From Deltaproteobacteria bacterium (GTDB lineage Bacteria; Desulfobacterota; Binatia; UBA9968; JAJDTQ01), in assembly GCA_028818755.1 (NCBI GenBank), contig JAPPNF010000169.1, forward strand, positions 27,373-91,372: a stretch of 64,000 nt of DNA, read 5' to 3'. Numbering within the stretch: position 1 is the first letter of the stretch; every line of letters begins with the position of its first letter. Below the pieces are notes generated by a model, which was given only the letters and a program-made list of their open reading frames with translations, searched no databases and was not told the DNA's origin. The translations under genes were made by a program, and so were the position numbers. Shown piece by piece: positions 44,401 through 55,356 of the stretch.

Positions 44401-44690
44401 CGCTCGCTTCTGTCGTCGTCCAGCTCACCGAGCAGGTCGCTCAGCGGCGCCACGGGTTTGGAAGGGGGAGGGTCTCCGGTGGCCGGCAGCATCGGCGGCG
44501 TCAGCCATCCCGCGCGCACCGCCTCCGCCAGAATGGCGTCGGCGAGAAACGGGCTTCGCGTCTCCCGCGGAGGACCGATCTCCGCTACGACCCGGTCCCG
44601 GTCCGTCACGAGGACGGTCTCGCCGGCTGCCGCCAGCCGGATGTATTCGCTAAGCCGGTTATTGAGGACCTTGATTCCAACCGATCGCAT
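44397..44690 (-). CDS. Antitoxin of the Phd/YefM (VapB-like) type
   Basis: 97 residues from ATG 44690. N-terminal SVGIKVLNNRLSEYIRLAAAGETVLVTDRDRVVAEIGP is the Phd/YefM DNA-binding fold. The C-terminus (DLLGELDDDRSER) is acidic and probably masks the toxin's active site. A 38-bp palindrome lies directly before the start codon, where autoregulatory TA operators are found. Confidence 0.88.
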   Translation of the reverse strand: MRSVGIKVLNNRLSEYIRLAAAGETVLVTDRDRVVAEIGPPRETRSPFLADAILAEAVRAGWLTPPMLPATGDPPPSKPVAPLSDLLGELDDDRSER

Positions 44691-44728
44691 GGTTGACAAG
44701 GTAGCTACTGGTAGCAACCTTGTCAACC
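44691..44728 (-). promoter_or_regulatory. Palindromic operator before the toxin-antitoxin pair
   Basis: GGTTGACAAGGT at 44691-44702 and ACCTTGTCAACC at 44717-44728 are exact inverted copies; inside them GCTAC and GTAGC pair around a 2-base centre, with one mismatch. It abuts the antitoxin ATG and contains TTGACA on the minus strand, so it probably combines promoter and operator for autorepression. Confidence 0.7.
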
Positions 44729-44757
44729 GCCTTACGATGGGCAGGAAAGCGCTTACC

Positions 44758-45732
44758 CTACTTGATCTTCAGGATCTTCTTCATCGCGGGCGTGTACTTC
44801 CGGTAGAGCGCCGCGAGATCCTTGATGTCCTGGGTGGCCCTCTTGGAGCCGCCCGGGTCCAGCACCAGGCCGGACTTCTTGATGAAGGCGTCGTAGTCCT
44901 TGTCGTTCATGGCCTTCATCAGCAGCGTCTCCAGGGCCTTCACCCGGTCGGGCGGGGTTCCGGGAGGAGCCGCCATGTGCCGGGATGACGACAGCGTGAA
45001 GTTGTAGCCCGCCTCCTTGGCCGTGCGGATGTCGGGAGCGTTGATGGCCCGCTTGGGTCCCAGGGTCAGAACCGGCCTGATCTCGCCGGTCTGGAGGTAC
45101 GGCACGATGGAAGGATGGTCGATGGGCTGGAGAAAGACGTCGTAGTCACCGCGCAACAGACCGGGAAGGTTCTCGCCCGTGCCGCGGTAGCCGGACACCA
45201 CCTCGAAGGGGACGCCCAACTCCTTGGCCGCGATGAAGGCGTCGAACCAGCGCCCGGCGCCAATGGCCTCGACCCCCCAGGTCACGCGCTTCGCCTTCTG
45301 CAACTCCTCCAGGGACTTGTACTTGGAGTCCTTGCGCAGGAGCAGGGCGTAGGGCTCGCCGCCCACCCGCGCCACCCAAGTGAACTTCTCGAAGTCGTAG
45401 CCGGCCTTCGCGGCGCCCCTGAGGAAGGGCACGGGCATCATGCCGCCGTACATCTGTCCGATGGTGTAGCCGTCGGGCTTGGAGCGGTAGAGATAGACCG
45501 TGCCCGTGACGCCGCCGGCGCCGGTGACGTTCTTGACGATCATCTTGACGCCCTTGGGCAGATACTTCTCGCCGAAACGGGAGATGGCCCGGGAAATGGT
45601 GTCGAAGCCCCCGCCCGGCGAGAAGGTGACGATGCTGTTGATATTCTTCTTCGGGAACTCCGCGTAACTCGCCGTGCCGAACAGCCACAGTGCGGCGAGG
45701 CCGATCATCGCGGCGCATAACGAACGCTTCAT
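44758..45732 (-). CDS. Tripartite tricarboxylate (TTT) transporter receptor, Bug/TctC-like
   Basis: 324 residues with a signal peptide (1-24). SPGGGFDTISRAISRFGEKYLPKG is the first ligand-loop motif and NVTGAGGVTGTVYLY the second. Typical periplasmic substrate trap of TTT systems. Tandem paralogue of the next gene upstream, same length, near-identical in long stretches, including at the nucleotide level in the N-terminal part. No TctAB permease genes nearby. Confidence 0.9.
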   Translation of the reverse strand: MKRSLCAAMIGLAALWLFGTASYAEFPKKNINSIVTFSPGGGFDTISRAISRFGEKYLPKGVKMIVKNVTGAGGVTGTVYLYRSKPDGYTIGQMYGGMMPVPFLRGAAKAGYDFEKFTWVARVGGEPYALLLRKDSKYKSLEELQKAKRVTWGVEAIGAGRWFDAFIAAKELGVPFEVVSGYRGTGENLPGLLRGDYDVFLQPIDHPSIVPYLQTGEIRPVLTLGPKRAINAPDIRTAKEAGYNFTLSSSRHMAAPPGTPPDRVKALETLLMKAMNDKDYDAFIKKSGLVLDPGGSKRATQDIKDLAALYRKYTPAMKKILKIK

Positions 45733-45816
45733 GGATATACCTCCGTCAGGGCGACAACAGCCGGGTTCGCCGGCGCGGGGAACGATTTCCCACGCCGGTT
45801 CAGGGCCGGTTGAACC

Positions 45817-46791
45817 TTACTTCGTATTCAGGATCTTCTTCATGGCGGGCGTGTACTTCCGGTAGAGTGCCGCGAGGTCCGCGATGTCCTTGTTGGCCCG
45901 CTTGGTGCCGCCCGGATCCAGCACCAGGCCCGACTTCTTGATGAACGCGTCGTAGTCCTTGTCGTTCATGGCCTTCAGCAGCAGGGTCTCCAGGACCTTC
46001 ACCACCTTGGCGGGCGTTCCCGGCGGGGCCGCTATGTGGCGGGCTGAAGACACCGTGACGTTGTACCCTGCCTCGATGGCGGTGCGGACATCGGGAGCGT
46101 TGATGGCTCTCTTCGGTCCCATGGTCAGGACCGGCCGGATCTCGCCGGTCTTGAGGTAAGGCACCACGGAGGGATGGTCGATGGGCTGGAAGAAGACGTC
46201 GTAGTCTCCGCGCAGCAAGCCCGGAAGGTTTTCACCCGTGCCGCGGTAACCGGAAACGACCTGGAACGGGATTCCCAACTCGGCGGCTGCAATGAAGGCG
46301 TCCACCCAGCGTCCAACGCCGATGGCCTCAAGACCCCAGGTCACGCGTTTTGACTTCTGCAACTCCTCCAGAGACTTGTACTTGGAGTCCTTGCGCAAGA
46401 GCAGGGCGTAGGGCTCGCCGCCCACCCGCGCCACCCAGGTGAACTTCTCGTAGTCGTAGCCAGTCTTCTTGACGCCCCTGAGGAACGGCACGGCCATCAT
46501 GCCGCCGTGCAATTGTCCGATGGTGTAGCCGTCCGGCTTGGAGCGGTACAGATAGACGGTGCCGGTGATGCCGCCGGCGCCGGTGACGTTCTTGACGATC
46601 ATCTTGACGCCCTTGGGCAGATACTTCTCGCCGAAACGGGAGATGGCCCGGGAAATGGTGTCGAAGCCCCCGCCCGGCGAGAAGGTGACGATGCTGTTGA
46701 TGTTCTTCTCCGGGAACTCCGCGTGGGCCGCGGTGCCGAACAGCAGCAGTACCGCGAAGCCGATGACAACGGCGCTAACAATACGAGTCAT
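45817..46791 (-). CDS. Tripartite tricarboxylate (TTT) transporter receptor, Bug/TctC-like
   Basis: 324 residues, signal peptide 1-24. Same motifs as its neighbour (SPGGGFDTISRAISR, NVTGAGGITGTVYLY). The two belong to a different Bug subgroup from the pair at 32163-34314 (no Cys pair, different length). Preceded by a plausible promoter divergent from that of the amidohydrolase at 47059. Confidence 0.9.
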   Translation of the reverse strand: MTRIVSAVVIGFAVLLLFGTAAHAEFPEKNINSIVTFSPGGGFDTISRAISRFGEKYLPKGVKMIVKNVTGAGGITGTVYLYRSKPDGYTIGQLHGGMMAVPFLRGVKKTGYDYEKFTWVARVGGEPYALLLRKDSKYKSLEELQKSKRVTWGLEAIGVGRWVDAFIAAAELGIPFQVVSGYRGTGENLPGLLRGDYDVFFQPIDHPSVVPYLKTGEIRPVLTMGPKRAINAPDVRTAIEAGYNVTVSSARHIAAPPGTPAKVVKVLETLLLKAMNDKDYDAFIKKSGLVLDPGGTKRANKDIADLAALYRKYTPAMKKILNTK

Positions 46792-46869
46792 GGTTATACC
46801 TCCGTGCAGGCGGTAGCCGCCGGGTTTGCCGGCGCGGATTACGATTCCCGCGCCGTTTGAAAATCGCCA

Positions 46870-46898
46870 TGTTTATTCAGGCAAGGGGTGCATGTCAA
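46870..46898 (-). promoter_or_regulatory. Possible promoter for the TTT receptor pair
   Basis: Minus strand TTGACA (46898-46893) and TAAACA (46875-46870), 17 bp apart, about 80 bp upstream of the receptor start codon. Back to back with the promoter at 46910. Confidence 0.45.
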
Positions 46899-46909
46899 GC
46901 CCGCCTGTC

Positions 46910-46939
46910 TTGACAACGCACGGGCGATGGCCCTAGAGT
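46910..46939 (+). promoter_or_regulatory. Possible promoter for the amidohydrolase gene
   Basis: TTGACA at 46910-46915 and TAGAGT at 46934-46939, 18 bp apart, with a 120-base leader before the start codon. Nothing else is seen in this 267-base gap. Confidence 0.45.
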
Positions 46940-47058
46940 CGAGGTGTTCACTCACCTCGGGCCGGATGTACTCCAGAGCGCGACCGAATGCCTCGTCCAG
47001 TCAACTCCACCGCGCCGCCGGCACTAATTTAGCGACTAACCCAATCGAGGAGGAAACC

Positions 47059-48084
47059 ATGGCCAGGGACATCGAAGTCATCGATGCGGACGGACACATC
47101 ACCGAGACCGACGAGCAGCTCAAGAAGTACATGGAAGCGCCCTGGGTGGACCGGACCGCCACCCTCTACCCGATCGACAACTGGGACCGTTCCATCGGAG
47201 GGACCCTGGGGACCACGGCGTGTGACGCCAAGACCTGGCTGGACGCCATGGACGAGGGCGGCCTCACCACCGCCTACCTTTATCCCACGGGCGGTCTCGG
47301 CATCGGCTGGATCCGCGAGCCGGACTTGTCGGTGGCCCTGTGCAAGGCGTGGAACGACTTTGTCTCCGAGGAGTTCCAGAAGGTCAGCCCCAGGCTCAAG
47401 GGGGTGGCGTTGGTGTCCTTTCAGGACGTGCCCGAGGCGGTCAAGGAGCTGCGCCGGGCGGTCACGGAGCTCAATCTCACCGGGTTGATGCTGCCGGCCA
47501 TCGGGCTGCGCCTGCCGCTGGGACACAAGGACTACTGGCCCATCTACGAGGAGGCGGAGAAGCTCAACTGCATGGTGGGCGTGCACGCCACGGTCCGCGG
47601 GCCGCAGGCCTTCGGCGCGGACGGTTTCGACCAGTTCATCGAGGTCCACACCCTGTCCCACGCCTTCGCCCAGATGATGCAGATGACCAGCATGATCTTC
47701 CAGGGCGTGATGGAGCGGTTCCCCAACCTCCGGGTGGCGTTCATGGAGGCGGGCTGCTCGTGGGCGCCCTACTGGGCCGGACGCATGGACGAGGAGTGGG
47801 AGAAGCGTGGCGCGGCGGAGGCGCCGCTCTGCAAGAAGAAGCCCAGCGAGTACGTGCGCGGCGGCAACATCTACTTCCACGCCGAGGACTACGAGCCCTT
47901 CATCGGCGAGACCGGCAAGTGGTTGAGCCCGGACGTGCTCTACTACGCGTCCGACTACCCTCACTGGGACATGGAGTTCCCGGAGAACATCGACCACCTG
48001 GGCCGCAGGGAGGATTTGTCGCCCGAGGACAAGAAGTGGCTGCTGGCCGATTCGGCGAAGAGGCTGTACGGGGTCACCAGCTGA
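47059..48084 (+). CDS. Amidohydrolase family 2 (ACMSD-like) metal enzyme
   Basis: 341 residues from ATG 47059, with GAGGAGGAAA just upstream. Metal-site motifs: IDADGHITE at the N-terminus, GVHATVRG, and YASDYPHWD. Shorter than the paralogue at 29050-30414 and probably with a different substrate. A decarboxylase or hydrolase in the breakdown of an organic acid taken up by the neighbouring receptors is a reasonable guess, no more. Confidence 0.9.
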   Translation: MARDIEVIDADGHITETDEQLKKYMEAPWVDRTATLYPIDNWDRSIGGTLGTTACDAKTWLDAMDEGGLTTAYLYPTGGLGIGWIREPDLSVALCKAWNDFVSEEFQKVSPRLKGVALVSFQDVPEAVKELRRAVTELNLTGLMLPAIGLRLPLGHKDYWPIYEEAEKLNCMVGVHATVRGPQAFGADGFDQFIEVHTLSHAFAQMMQMTSMIFQGVMERFPNLRVAFMEAGCSWAPYWAGRMDEEWEKRGAAEAPLCKKKPSEYVRGGNIYFHAEDYEPFIGETGKWLSPDVLYYASDYPHWDMEFPENIDHLGRREDLSPEDKKWLLADSAKRLYGVTS

Positions 48085-48112
48085 TTTGATCCCCCCGCGC
48101 CAGCCCTCCTGG

Positions 48113-48161
48113 GTTCCCGCTCCCGATCGGGTCGGGGACAAGCTTTCGCGGGAATGACGGA
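48113..48161. repeat. Palindromic repeat, family B
   Basis: TTCCCGC at 48114-48120 and GCGGGAA at 48149-48155 are inverted; the right end CTTTCGCGGGAATGACGG is the same as in the element at 34429-34485. It lies between convergent genes. Confidence 0.7.
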
Positions 48162-48200
48162 TCCACGGCCGCCGGCACGTTCGTGCTGGCGGCCTTTGTC

Positions 48201-49139
48201 TTAGAACTCGGGGATCTCCCGCAGCCGCATCTTCTTCTTCAACGCCTGTCGCAGCACGTAGGCGCCCACCGCCAGGTCCTCGTCCGGGATCCCGTTGGAC
48301 TGGAACAGTACCTTGTGGGGCTTCCCCTTCGGGCCGTTCGCGACGATGGCCTCCAACGGCACCACGTCCCGCCAGCCCAGCTGCCTCCGTGCGCAGGCAT
48401 CGACCAGGTCGCCGCTGTCGTTCCGCGCGGTGGCGAGGTCGTCGGTGACCACCAAGTCCATGGACCGGATGAGCCGTCCGGACACCTCGTGCTTGACGGT
48501 CGAGTTGGCTCCGATGGTGGCCACGAGCACGTCGTCCTTGAGCTTCCGGCCGTCGACGATGGGTGTCGTGGAGTTGGTTGATATCACCAGGACGTCGGAC
48601 TCGCTTTCGACCTCGTCCAGGGACCCCGCTACCTTGAAGGGCGTCTTCACTACCTTGCTCATGGCGTCGATGAAGCCCTGGCGTCGCTCGGCGTTGCGGC
48701 CGTACACCAGCACCTGCTTGGGCCGGCAGGCCTTGACCACGGCCTCCACCTGGAAGGTGCCCTGCCATCCCGGGCCGATGAGCCCCAACACGGACGGCTT
48801 CGAAGGGGCGAGGTACTTGGCCGCCACTCCGGTGGCCGCGCCGGTGCGCAGGCTGCTGAGATAGGCCGCGCTCATGACCGCCTTCAGTGCGCCGGCGCCG
48901 CCGTCGTACAGCGAGATGGTGTTGGCCTTGGCGACGTAGCTGCGCAGGGCGATGAGGTCCGTGTCCTGGTGCCAAGCGGCCATGACGTTGAGCTGCTTGG
49001 AGCTGCCCTGTAGCCTCCGGCGCGGGACGGTCCGCACCTTGCCCGCGGCCCGGTCGCGGAACATCCGGTCGAGGAGACGGATGCAGGTGGTCATGTCGAC
49101 GAGTTCGCGGGTCTGCTCCGCGCTGATGATCAGGGCCAT
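48201..49139 (-). CDS. Ornithine cyclodeaminase/mu-crystallin family protein
   Basis: 312 residues. Rossmann motif LGLIGPGWQG, TGVAAKYLAPSKP before it, and VVTDDLATARNDSGD after it. It begins 18 bases after the ABC ATPase gene and is the last gene of that operon, so it may process the imported compound (an amino acid or imine). The family includes ornithine cyclodeaminase, alanine dehydrogenase and ketimine reductases, and sequence alone does not decide. Confidence 0.87.
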   Translation of the reverse strand: MALIISAEQTRELVDMTTCIRLLDRMFRDRAAGKVRTVPRRRLQGSSKQLNVMAAWHQDTDLIALRSYVAKANTISLYDGGAGALKAVMSAAYLSSLRTGAATGVAAKYLAPSKPSVLGLIGPGWQGTFQVEAVVKACRPKQVLVYGRNAERRQGFIDAMSKVVKTPFKVAGSLDEVESESDVLVISTNSTTPIVDGRKLKDDVLVATIGANSTVKHEVSGRLIRSMDLVVTDDLATARNDSGDLVDACARRQLGWRDVVPLEAIVANGPKGKPHKVLFQSNGIPDEDLAVGAYVLRQALKKKMRLREIPEF

Positions 49140-49157
49140 GGGGACTCCTTTGCAGCT

Positions 49158-50231
49158 TTACGTTTCCGGAAACACGTGCCAGTTCTTCTCGGGCAACGAG
49201 ATCGCGACGGTCTCGCCGCGGACGTACTCGGCGTCGCCTACCGCCTTGACCGTGAGCTCCACCTCCCCCACCCGTACCTCGCAGTGAAGCGCGTCGCCCA
49301 GGTAGGTCTGGCGCAGCACCTGACCGCGCATACCCGCCGGCGATTCGCCCATTGCGATGCCGATGTGCTCCGGGCGGATGCCCAGGGTGACCGCCGCCCC
49401 CGGCGCGCATCCCGGCGGCACGGCGCACTCGATGGTCCCGAGGCCGGACTCCACGCGGCCGGCGTCCAGCACCCTGGCGGGGAGGAAGTTCATCTCGCCG
49501 ACGAAACGGGCGACGAATAGATTGGGAGGCTCGGAGTAGACCTCCTTCGGCGTGGCGAGCTGCAGTATTTCTCCCTCGTTCATCACGCACACGCGATCAC
49601 CCAGGCTGAGGGCCTCGGCCTGGTCGTGGGTGACATAGAGGGAGGTGACGTTGACGGACTCGGCGATGCGCCGCAGCTCGTCGCGCATCTGGTCGCGCAG
49701 GCGCGCGTCGAGGTTGCTCAGGGGCTCGTCCATGAGCAGCACCTTGGGCCGGGTCACCACCGCCCGGGCCAGAGCCACACGCTGCTGCTGCCCGCCGCTC
49801 AGGTCCGTGACCGGCCGCTCTTCCAGGCCGTCCAGTCGCACCAGACGCAACGCCTCCAACGCGCGCTCGCGCACCTCGGAGCGCGGGATACGCCGCTGCC
49901 CCTCGGTGAGCGGCAGGACCACGTTCTGGAACACGTTCAGGTGCGGCCACACGGCGTAGCTCTGGAACACCATGCCGATGTCCCGGCGCTCGGGCGGTAC
50001 GTAAGCCCCGCCCCCGGCGCTGTCCACCAGCTCGCCGTCGATCTCGATGGAGCCGCCGTCCGGCCGCTCCAGCCCGGCCACGCAGCGCAGGGTAGTGGTC
50101 TTGCCGCAGCCGCTGGGTCCCAGCAGCACCATGAACTCGCCCTGGGCCACCTCAAGGTCGATGCCGCCGACGGCGCGCACCGGCCCGCGGGCGGAGTCGA
50201 AGATCTTTTCCAGCTTGCGAATGCTGATCAA
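49158..50231 (-). CDS. ABC transporter ATP-binding protein (PotA/FbpC type)
   Basis: 357 residues. Walker A GPSGCGKTT, signature LSGGQQQRVALARA, Walker B VLLMDEPLSN and switch His in YVTHDQAEA are intact. A C-terminal TOBE-type domain (about 240-357) is present, as in the iron(III), spermidine and 2-aminoethylphosphonate importers. It powers the permease encoded 7 bases upstream. Confidence 0.93.
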   Translation of the reverse strand: MISIRKLEKIFDSARGPVRAVGGIDLEVAQGEFMVLLGPSGCGKTTTLRCVAGLERPDGGSIEIDGELVDSAGGGAYVPPERRDIGMVFQSYAVWPHLNVFQNVVLPLTEGQRRIPRSEVRERALEALRLVRLDGLEERPVTDLSGGQQQRVALARAVVTRPKVLLMDEPLSNLDARLRDQMRDELRRIAESVNVTSLYVTHDQAEALSLGDRVCVMNEGEILQLATPKEVYSEPPNLFVARFVGEMNFLPARVLDAGRVESGLGTIECAVPPGCAPGAAVTLGIRPEHIGIAMGESPAGMRGQVLRQTYLGDALHCEVRVGEVELTVKAVGDAEYVRGETVAISLPEKNWHVFPET

Positions 50232-50238
50232 CGTTGCC

Positions 50239-52026
50239 TCATTGTTCCGCCAGGGCGCTGCGCCGGCCGAAGACCCAGAACAGCAGTAGCAGAGGAGAGA
50301 AGAACAGGATCATCAGGGTCGTCACCACCGAGGCCTCGGTCATGCCGGCGGCCGCCCAGTAGCTCCACACCACCGCGGTAAGGGTGATGTTGCTTTCGGT
50401 GGCGAGGAACACGGCCACGGTCACCTCGCGATAGACCAGCAGCGCGGTCCATATCCACACGGACATCAGGGTGGGGCGCAACAGCGGCAGCAGCACGCGC
50501 CGGTTGGCTCGCAGCATGGTGAGGCCGGACACGTAGGCGGCTTCTTCCAACTCCTTGTGTATCTGCAATAGCGCGCCGTTCAGGGCGCGGGTGGCGAAGG
50601 GCAGCCGAGTCACCAGGTACACCAGCGCGATGAGCCACACGGTGCCGTACAGCGGCACGTAGTCCTTCAGCACGAACAGCGCCACCAGCAGCGCGCCGAT
50701 GGCGAAGAGCAGCTCGGGCACGGTGTGGGGCAGGAAGGCGCCGAACTCCAGGGCGTAACGCCCGCGGCTGCGGGTGCGCACCACCAGCCAGGAGATGGCG
50801 AAAGCGTACACCAGCACCAGCAGCGGCACCACCAACATCAGGATGAGCGTGTGTTTCATGCCGCGCCACACCAGCTCCCAGTTGACGTTGTAGAAGTTGT
50901 TGAGCGAGAGCTGCTCCCACATTTCCAGCGACGGCGGCGCCACGTAGGGCGCGAACGCGATGAAGCCCACGAGCGCGATGGGGACGAGCTTGGAAAGGAC
51001 GGCGTAGAGGCCGATCATTGCCCAGGCGGCCCAGTTCCACCCGCCCAGGTCCAGCATCTTCGGGCGGTAACCCTTGCCGGTGATGACCTGGTAGCGGTTG
51101 CCTTTCTGCAGCACACGGCCGTACCAGGCGGTGAGCGCCAGCGCCACCACGATCATCAGCACCCCCACCGCGCCGGTGATCCCGTAGCGTGGCTCCATGT
51201 CCTCGGGAAACGTCAGCGTGAACAGATAGGTGCTGAAGAGGTAGATCCGGTTGCCGAGCCCGATGACCGCGGGCACGTCGAAGGTGGCGATGCCGACGAT
51301 GAAGATGTAGATGACCGCGGCGAGGATGGCGGGACCGGCCAGGGGAAGCGTGACCCGGCGCAGGGTGGCGGCCGCGCTCATGCCCGCGGTGCGCGCCGCC
51401 TCCTCCAGCATGGGGTTCATGGCCCGGAACATCTGCGTGGTGAGGATGAAGGCCAGCGGCGCAAGGTTGAGCCCCTGCACGAAGCCCATGCCCACCGGCG
51501 TGGCGATGTTCACCGGACCGTCGTCCAGCGCCAGCAGGTCCACCAGCCAGCGGTTGATGAAGCCGATGCGCGGGTGGGCGATGAAGGTCCAGCCCATGGC
51601 CACGAAGATGCCGGGGATCAAAAGCCCCAGCGTCATGATGACGTAGATGGCGGGCTTCCCCGGGATCGTGGTGCGCTCGGTCAACCACGCGATTGGAAGC
51701 CCGATGATCAGCGCGAAGAACACCGTGGAGCACGCGAACCACAGCGTGTTCCACACCACGCCGTAGATCTCGGAGTCCCCCAGGACGTCCCGGTAGTTTT
51801 CCAGGGTGTAGGCGGAGTGGACGGTGCCCAGGGTGCCGGTCTGGAAACTGACCCACACGATCACCAGGATGAACACCGCCACGAGCCCCATGGGGGCCAG
51901 CGCGATGGGCAGCAGAGGGGAAACCTGGCCGTTAAGACGCGGCAGGCGCAAGGCTATGGGCCTTTCTCGGTCCGGGTGCAGACAACTAGTGGCCTGGTAC
52001 ACGATTGCATGTGACAGGCCACTCAT
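50239..52026 (-). CDS. ABC transporter permease, fused two-domain (FbpB type)
   Basis: Up to 595 residues, with about 12 membrane helices in two halves. Each half carries an EAA-type loop (MLEEAARTAGMSAAATLRRVTLP and ELEEAAYVSGLTMLRANRRVLLP) that docks to the ATPase. This is the double-length permease of iron(III)/aminophosphonate importers. The first 25 residues do not look like membrane-protein sequence and overlap a 9-bp inverted repeat, so the real start may be TTG 51951 or the GTG between; ATG 52026 is only the longest frame. Confidence 0.88.
   Translation of the reverse strand: MSGLSHAIVYQATSCLHPDRERPIALRLPRLNGQVSPLLPIALAPMGLVAVFILVIVWVSFQTGTLGTVHSAYTLENYRDVLGDSEIYGVVWNTLWFACSTVFFALIIGLPIAWLTERTTIPGKPAIYVIMTLGLLIPGIFVAMGWTFIAHPRIGFINRWLVDLLALDDGPVNIATPVGMGFVQGLNLAPLAFILTTQMFRAMNPMLEEAARTAGMSAAATLRRVTLPLAGPAILAAVIYIFIVGIATFDVPAVIGLGNRIYLFSTYLFTLTFPEDMEPRYGITGAVGVLMIVVALALTAWYGRVLQKGNRYQVITGKGYRPKMLDLGGWNWAAWAMIGLYAVLSKLVPIALVGFIAFAPYVAPPSLEMWEQLSLNNFYNVNWELVWRGMKHTLILMLVVPLLVLVYAFAISWLVVRTRSRGRYALEFGAFLPHTVPELLFAIGALLVALFVLKDYVPLYGTVWLIALVYLVTRLPFATRALNGALLQIHKELEEAAYVSGLTMLRANRRVLLPLLRPTLMSVWIWTALLVYREVTVAVFLATESNITLTAVVWSYWAAAGMTEASVVTTLMILFFSPLLLLFWVFGRRSALAEQ
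51988..52023. other. Inverted repeat at the permease start
   Basis: AGTGGCCTG (51988-51996) and CAGGCCACT (52015-52023) are exact inverted copies around 18 bases. On mRNA it would form a hairpin between the binding-protein gene and the permease, a usual place for a structure that lowers downstream expression. It may equally be an operator. Confidence 0.5.
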
Positions 52027-52125
52027 TCCCGCCGGGTCGAGGACATGCCTCGGACTCGATACGAAGCATGCCCCCGACGCTGATCGGGCCGCGGGAGACT
52101 CGTGGCCTCCCGGGTCGCGTGGCGG

Positions 52126-53220
52126 CTACTTTCCGCCGTCCTTGAGGATCTTGCGGAACTCCGCCTGGATCTTCCGGAGCGCCTTGGGGTCGTGCGTGTT
52201 GTTGCGCTCCACCGTGTCGATGAAGAGCAGGCCGCCGCCCTTGACGATATCCAGGACCGGCTTGCGCGTGTTGGCCTCCGGGTAGATGTGCAGGTCATGG
52301 CCGCCCAGGTCCCACTGGAGCTTCTGGCCCTCCGCCGTGTTCATGAAGTTCGCGAACAGGATGGCGGCGTTGGGGCGTTGCGAGTGCTTGGGCACGCCCA
52401 GGTACATGACGTTGATCCGCGAGATCTCCTTGATGGTGGCCTGCTTGACCGGCGCGCCCTTGCGGGTCATGCGTATGGCGTCGTCGTGACCGCAGTCAAA
52501 CACCAGCATCAGGAACTCGCCGCTGGCGATGCGCTCCTGGGCGTTGCAGAGCATGAGTCCGCCGATGTGCGCGGCCAGGCGCCTGGTGTAGTCGGTCATG
52601 CGCTCGCGCCCGAGCATGTCGTCGGCGGCGAACTGGTAGAGCCCGGTGGCGTAAGGGGTGGAAGCGATCTTGCCCTTGAACTTGGGCTTGAAGACGTCCT
52701 CCATGCTCTTGGGGACGTCATCGCCCTTGACCAGCCGGGAGTTGTACGAGATGCCCACCACGCGCGAGGCGATGGCTACCGCCGCGCCCTTGGGGGCCGT
52801 CCGGTTGATGTTGGCGTCCTTGGGGTTGGGCCGCTCCAGCAGCCCCTCCCAGTCCAGTTGCATGAGCATGCCCTTGGCCGTTCCCTGGGAGATGTGGTTC
52901 GAGGTGCCCAGGTGGATGTCGCTGCTGGCGGGCTGGCCGGCGGCGTGCTCCTGCAGCAGCTTGGCGGTCATGCGCGGGAAGCTCGGTCCGGGCGTATACC
53001 GCACCTTGAGATTGGTTCCATAGCGCTTGTTCAAGGCCGCGACCATCTTGCGGAGCCCCACGTCTCCGCCCAGCCGCCCGGGCGTCCACTGGATCTTGAG
53101 CTCGCCTTCCTTCTTGGCGGCTTCGATGACCTTCTGAAGCGCGGGTGAAATCTTCTCTTCCGCGAACGCGGGAAGGCTGAGTCCGAGCACGGCCACTGCC
53201 ACGAGTACTTTCGAAAGCAT
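52126..53220 (-). CDS. ABC transporter extracellular solute-binding protein (iron(III)/aminophosphonate type)
   Basis: 364 residues; ATG 53220 follows GGAGGAACACCC. Signal peptide 1-21 (VAVAVLGLSLPAFA). The family-1 binding-protein fold is recognisable from WTPGRLGGDVG, PRMTAKLLQEHAAGQPASSDI and VVGISYNSRLVKGDDVPKSMEDVFKPKFKGK. First gene of the importer operon. The ligand (metal chelate, polyamine or phosphonate) is not evident; the ornithine cyclodeaminase-like gene at the operon's end hints at a nitrogen compound. Confidence 0.88.
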   Translation of the reverse strand: MLSKVLVAVAVLGLSLPAFAEEKISPALQKVIEAAKKEGELKIQWTPGRLGGDVGLRKMVAALNKRYGTNLKVRYTPGPSFPRMTAKLLQEHAAGQPASSDIHLGTSNHISQGTAKGMLMQLDWEGLLERPNPKDANINRTAPKGAAVAIASRVVGISYNSRLVKGDDVPKSMEDVFKPKFKGKIASTPYATGLYQFAADDMLGRERMTDYTRRLAAHIGGLMLCNAQERIASGEFLMLVFDCGHDDAIRMTRKGAPVKQATIKEISRINVMYLGVPKHSQRPNAAILFANFMNTAEGQKLQWDLGGHDLHIYPEANTRKPVLDIVKGGGLLFIDTVERNNTHDPKALRKIQAEFRKILKDGGK

Positions 53221-53346
53221 GGGTGTTCCTCCGTTTCCTGGGGGTGATTCAGGGCCGTCCATCGGCCACGGTTTCCGGGGTGTGTTTACGTCATTGCCGG
53301 GACCGTCGCAACCGTGCGGACAGGTTTCGGGATGCGGTGCGGGGAC

Positions 53347-55185
<1,839 letters not shown>

Positions 55186-55356
55186 TGCGCGGTCAATCTA
55201 ACGTATCCGCACCGGTAATTCTATCGGCCCTCGGCGGCTCTTCGGGCCGCCTCGTGCCGTGTCCCACAGATTCGTGTGCTAAGATGCATCAGGGTGGAAG
55301 TGACCCCGCAGAAGACGGATTCGGGGCAGATAGGCACCCTGTCCAAGGAGGTTCGT

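Noticed and set aside
49158..50231. Specific assignment of the ABC importer to iron or polyamine
   Set aside because: The family features (TOBE domain, fused permease, family-1 binding protein) are shared by iron, polyamine and aminophosphonate systems, and no ligand residues could be judged by eye.
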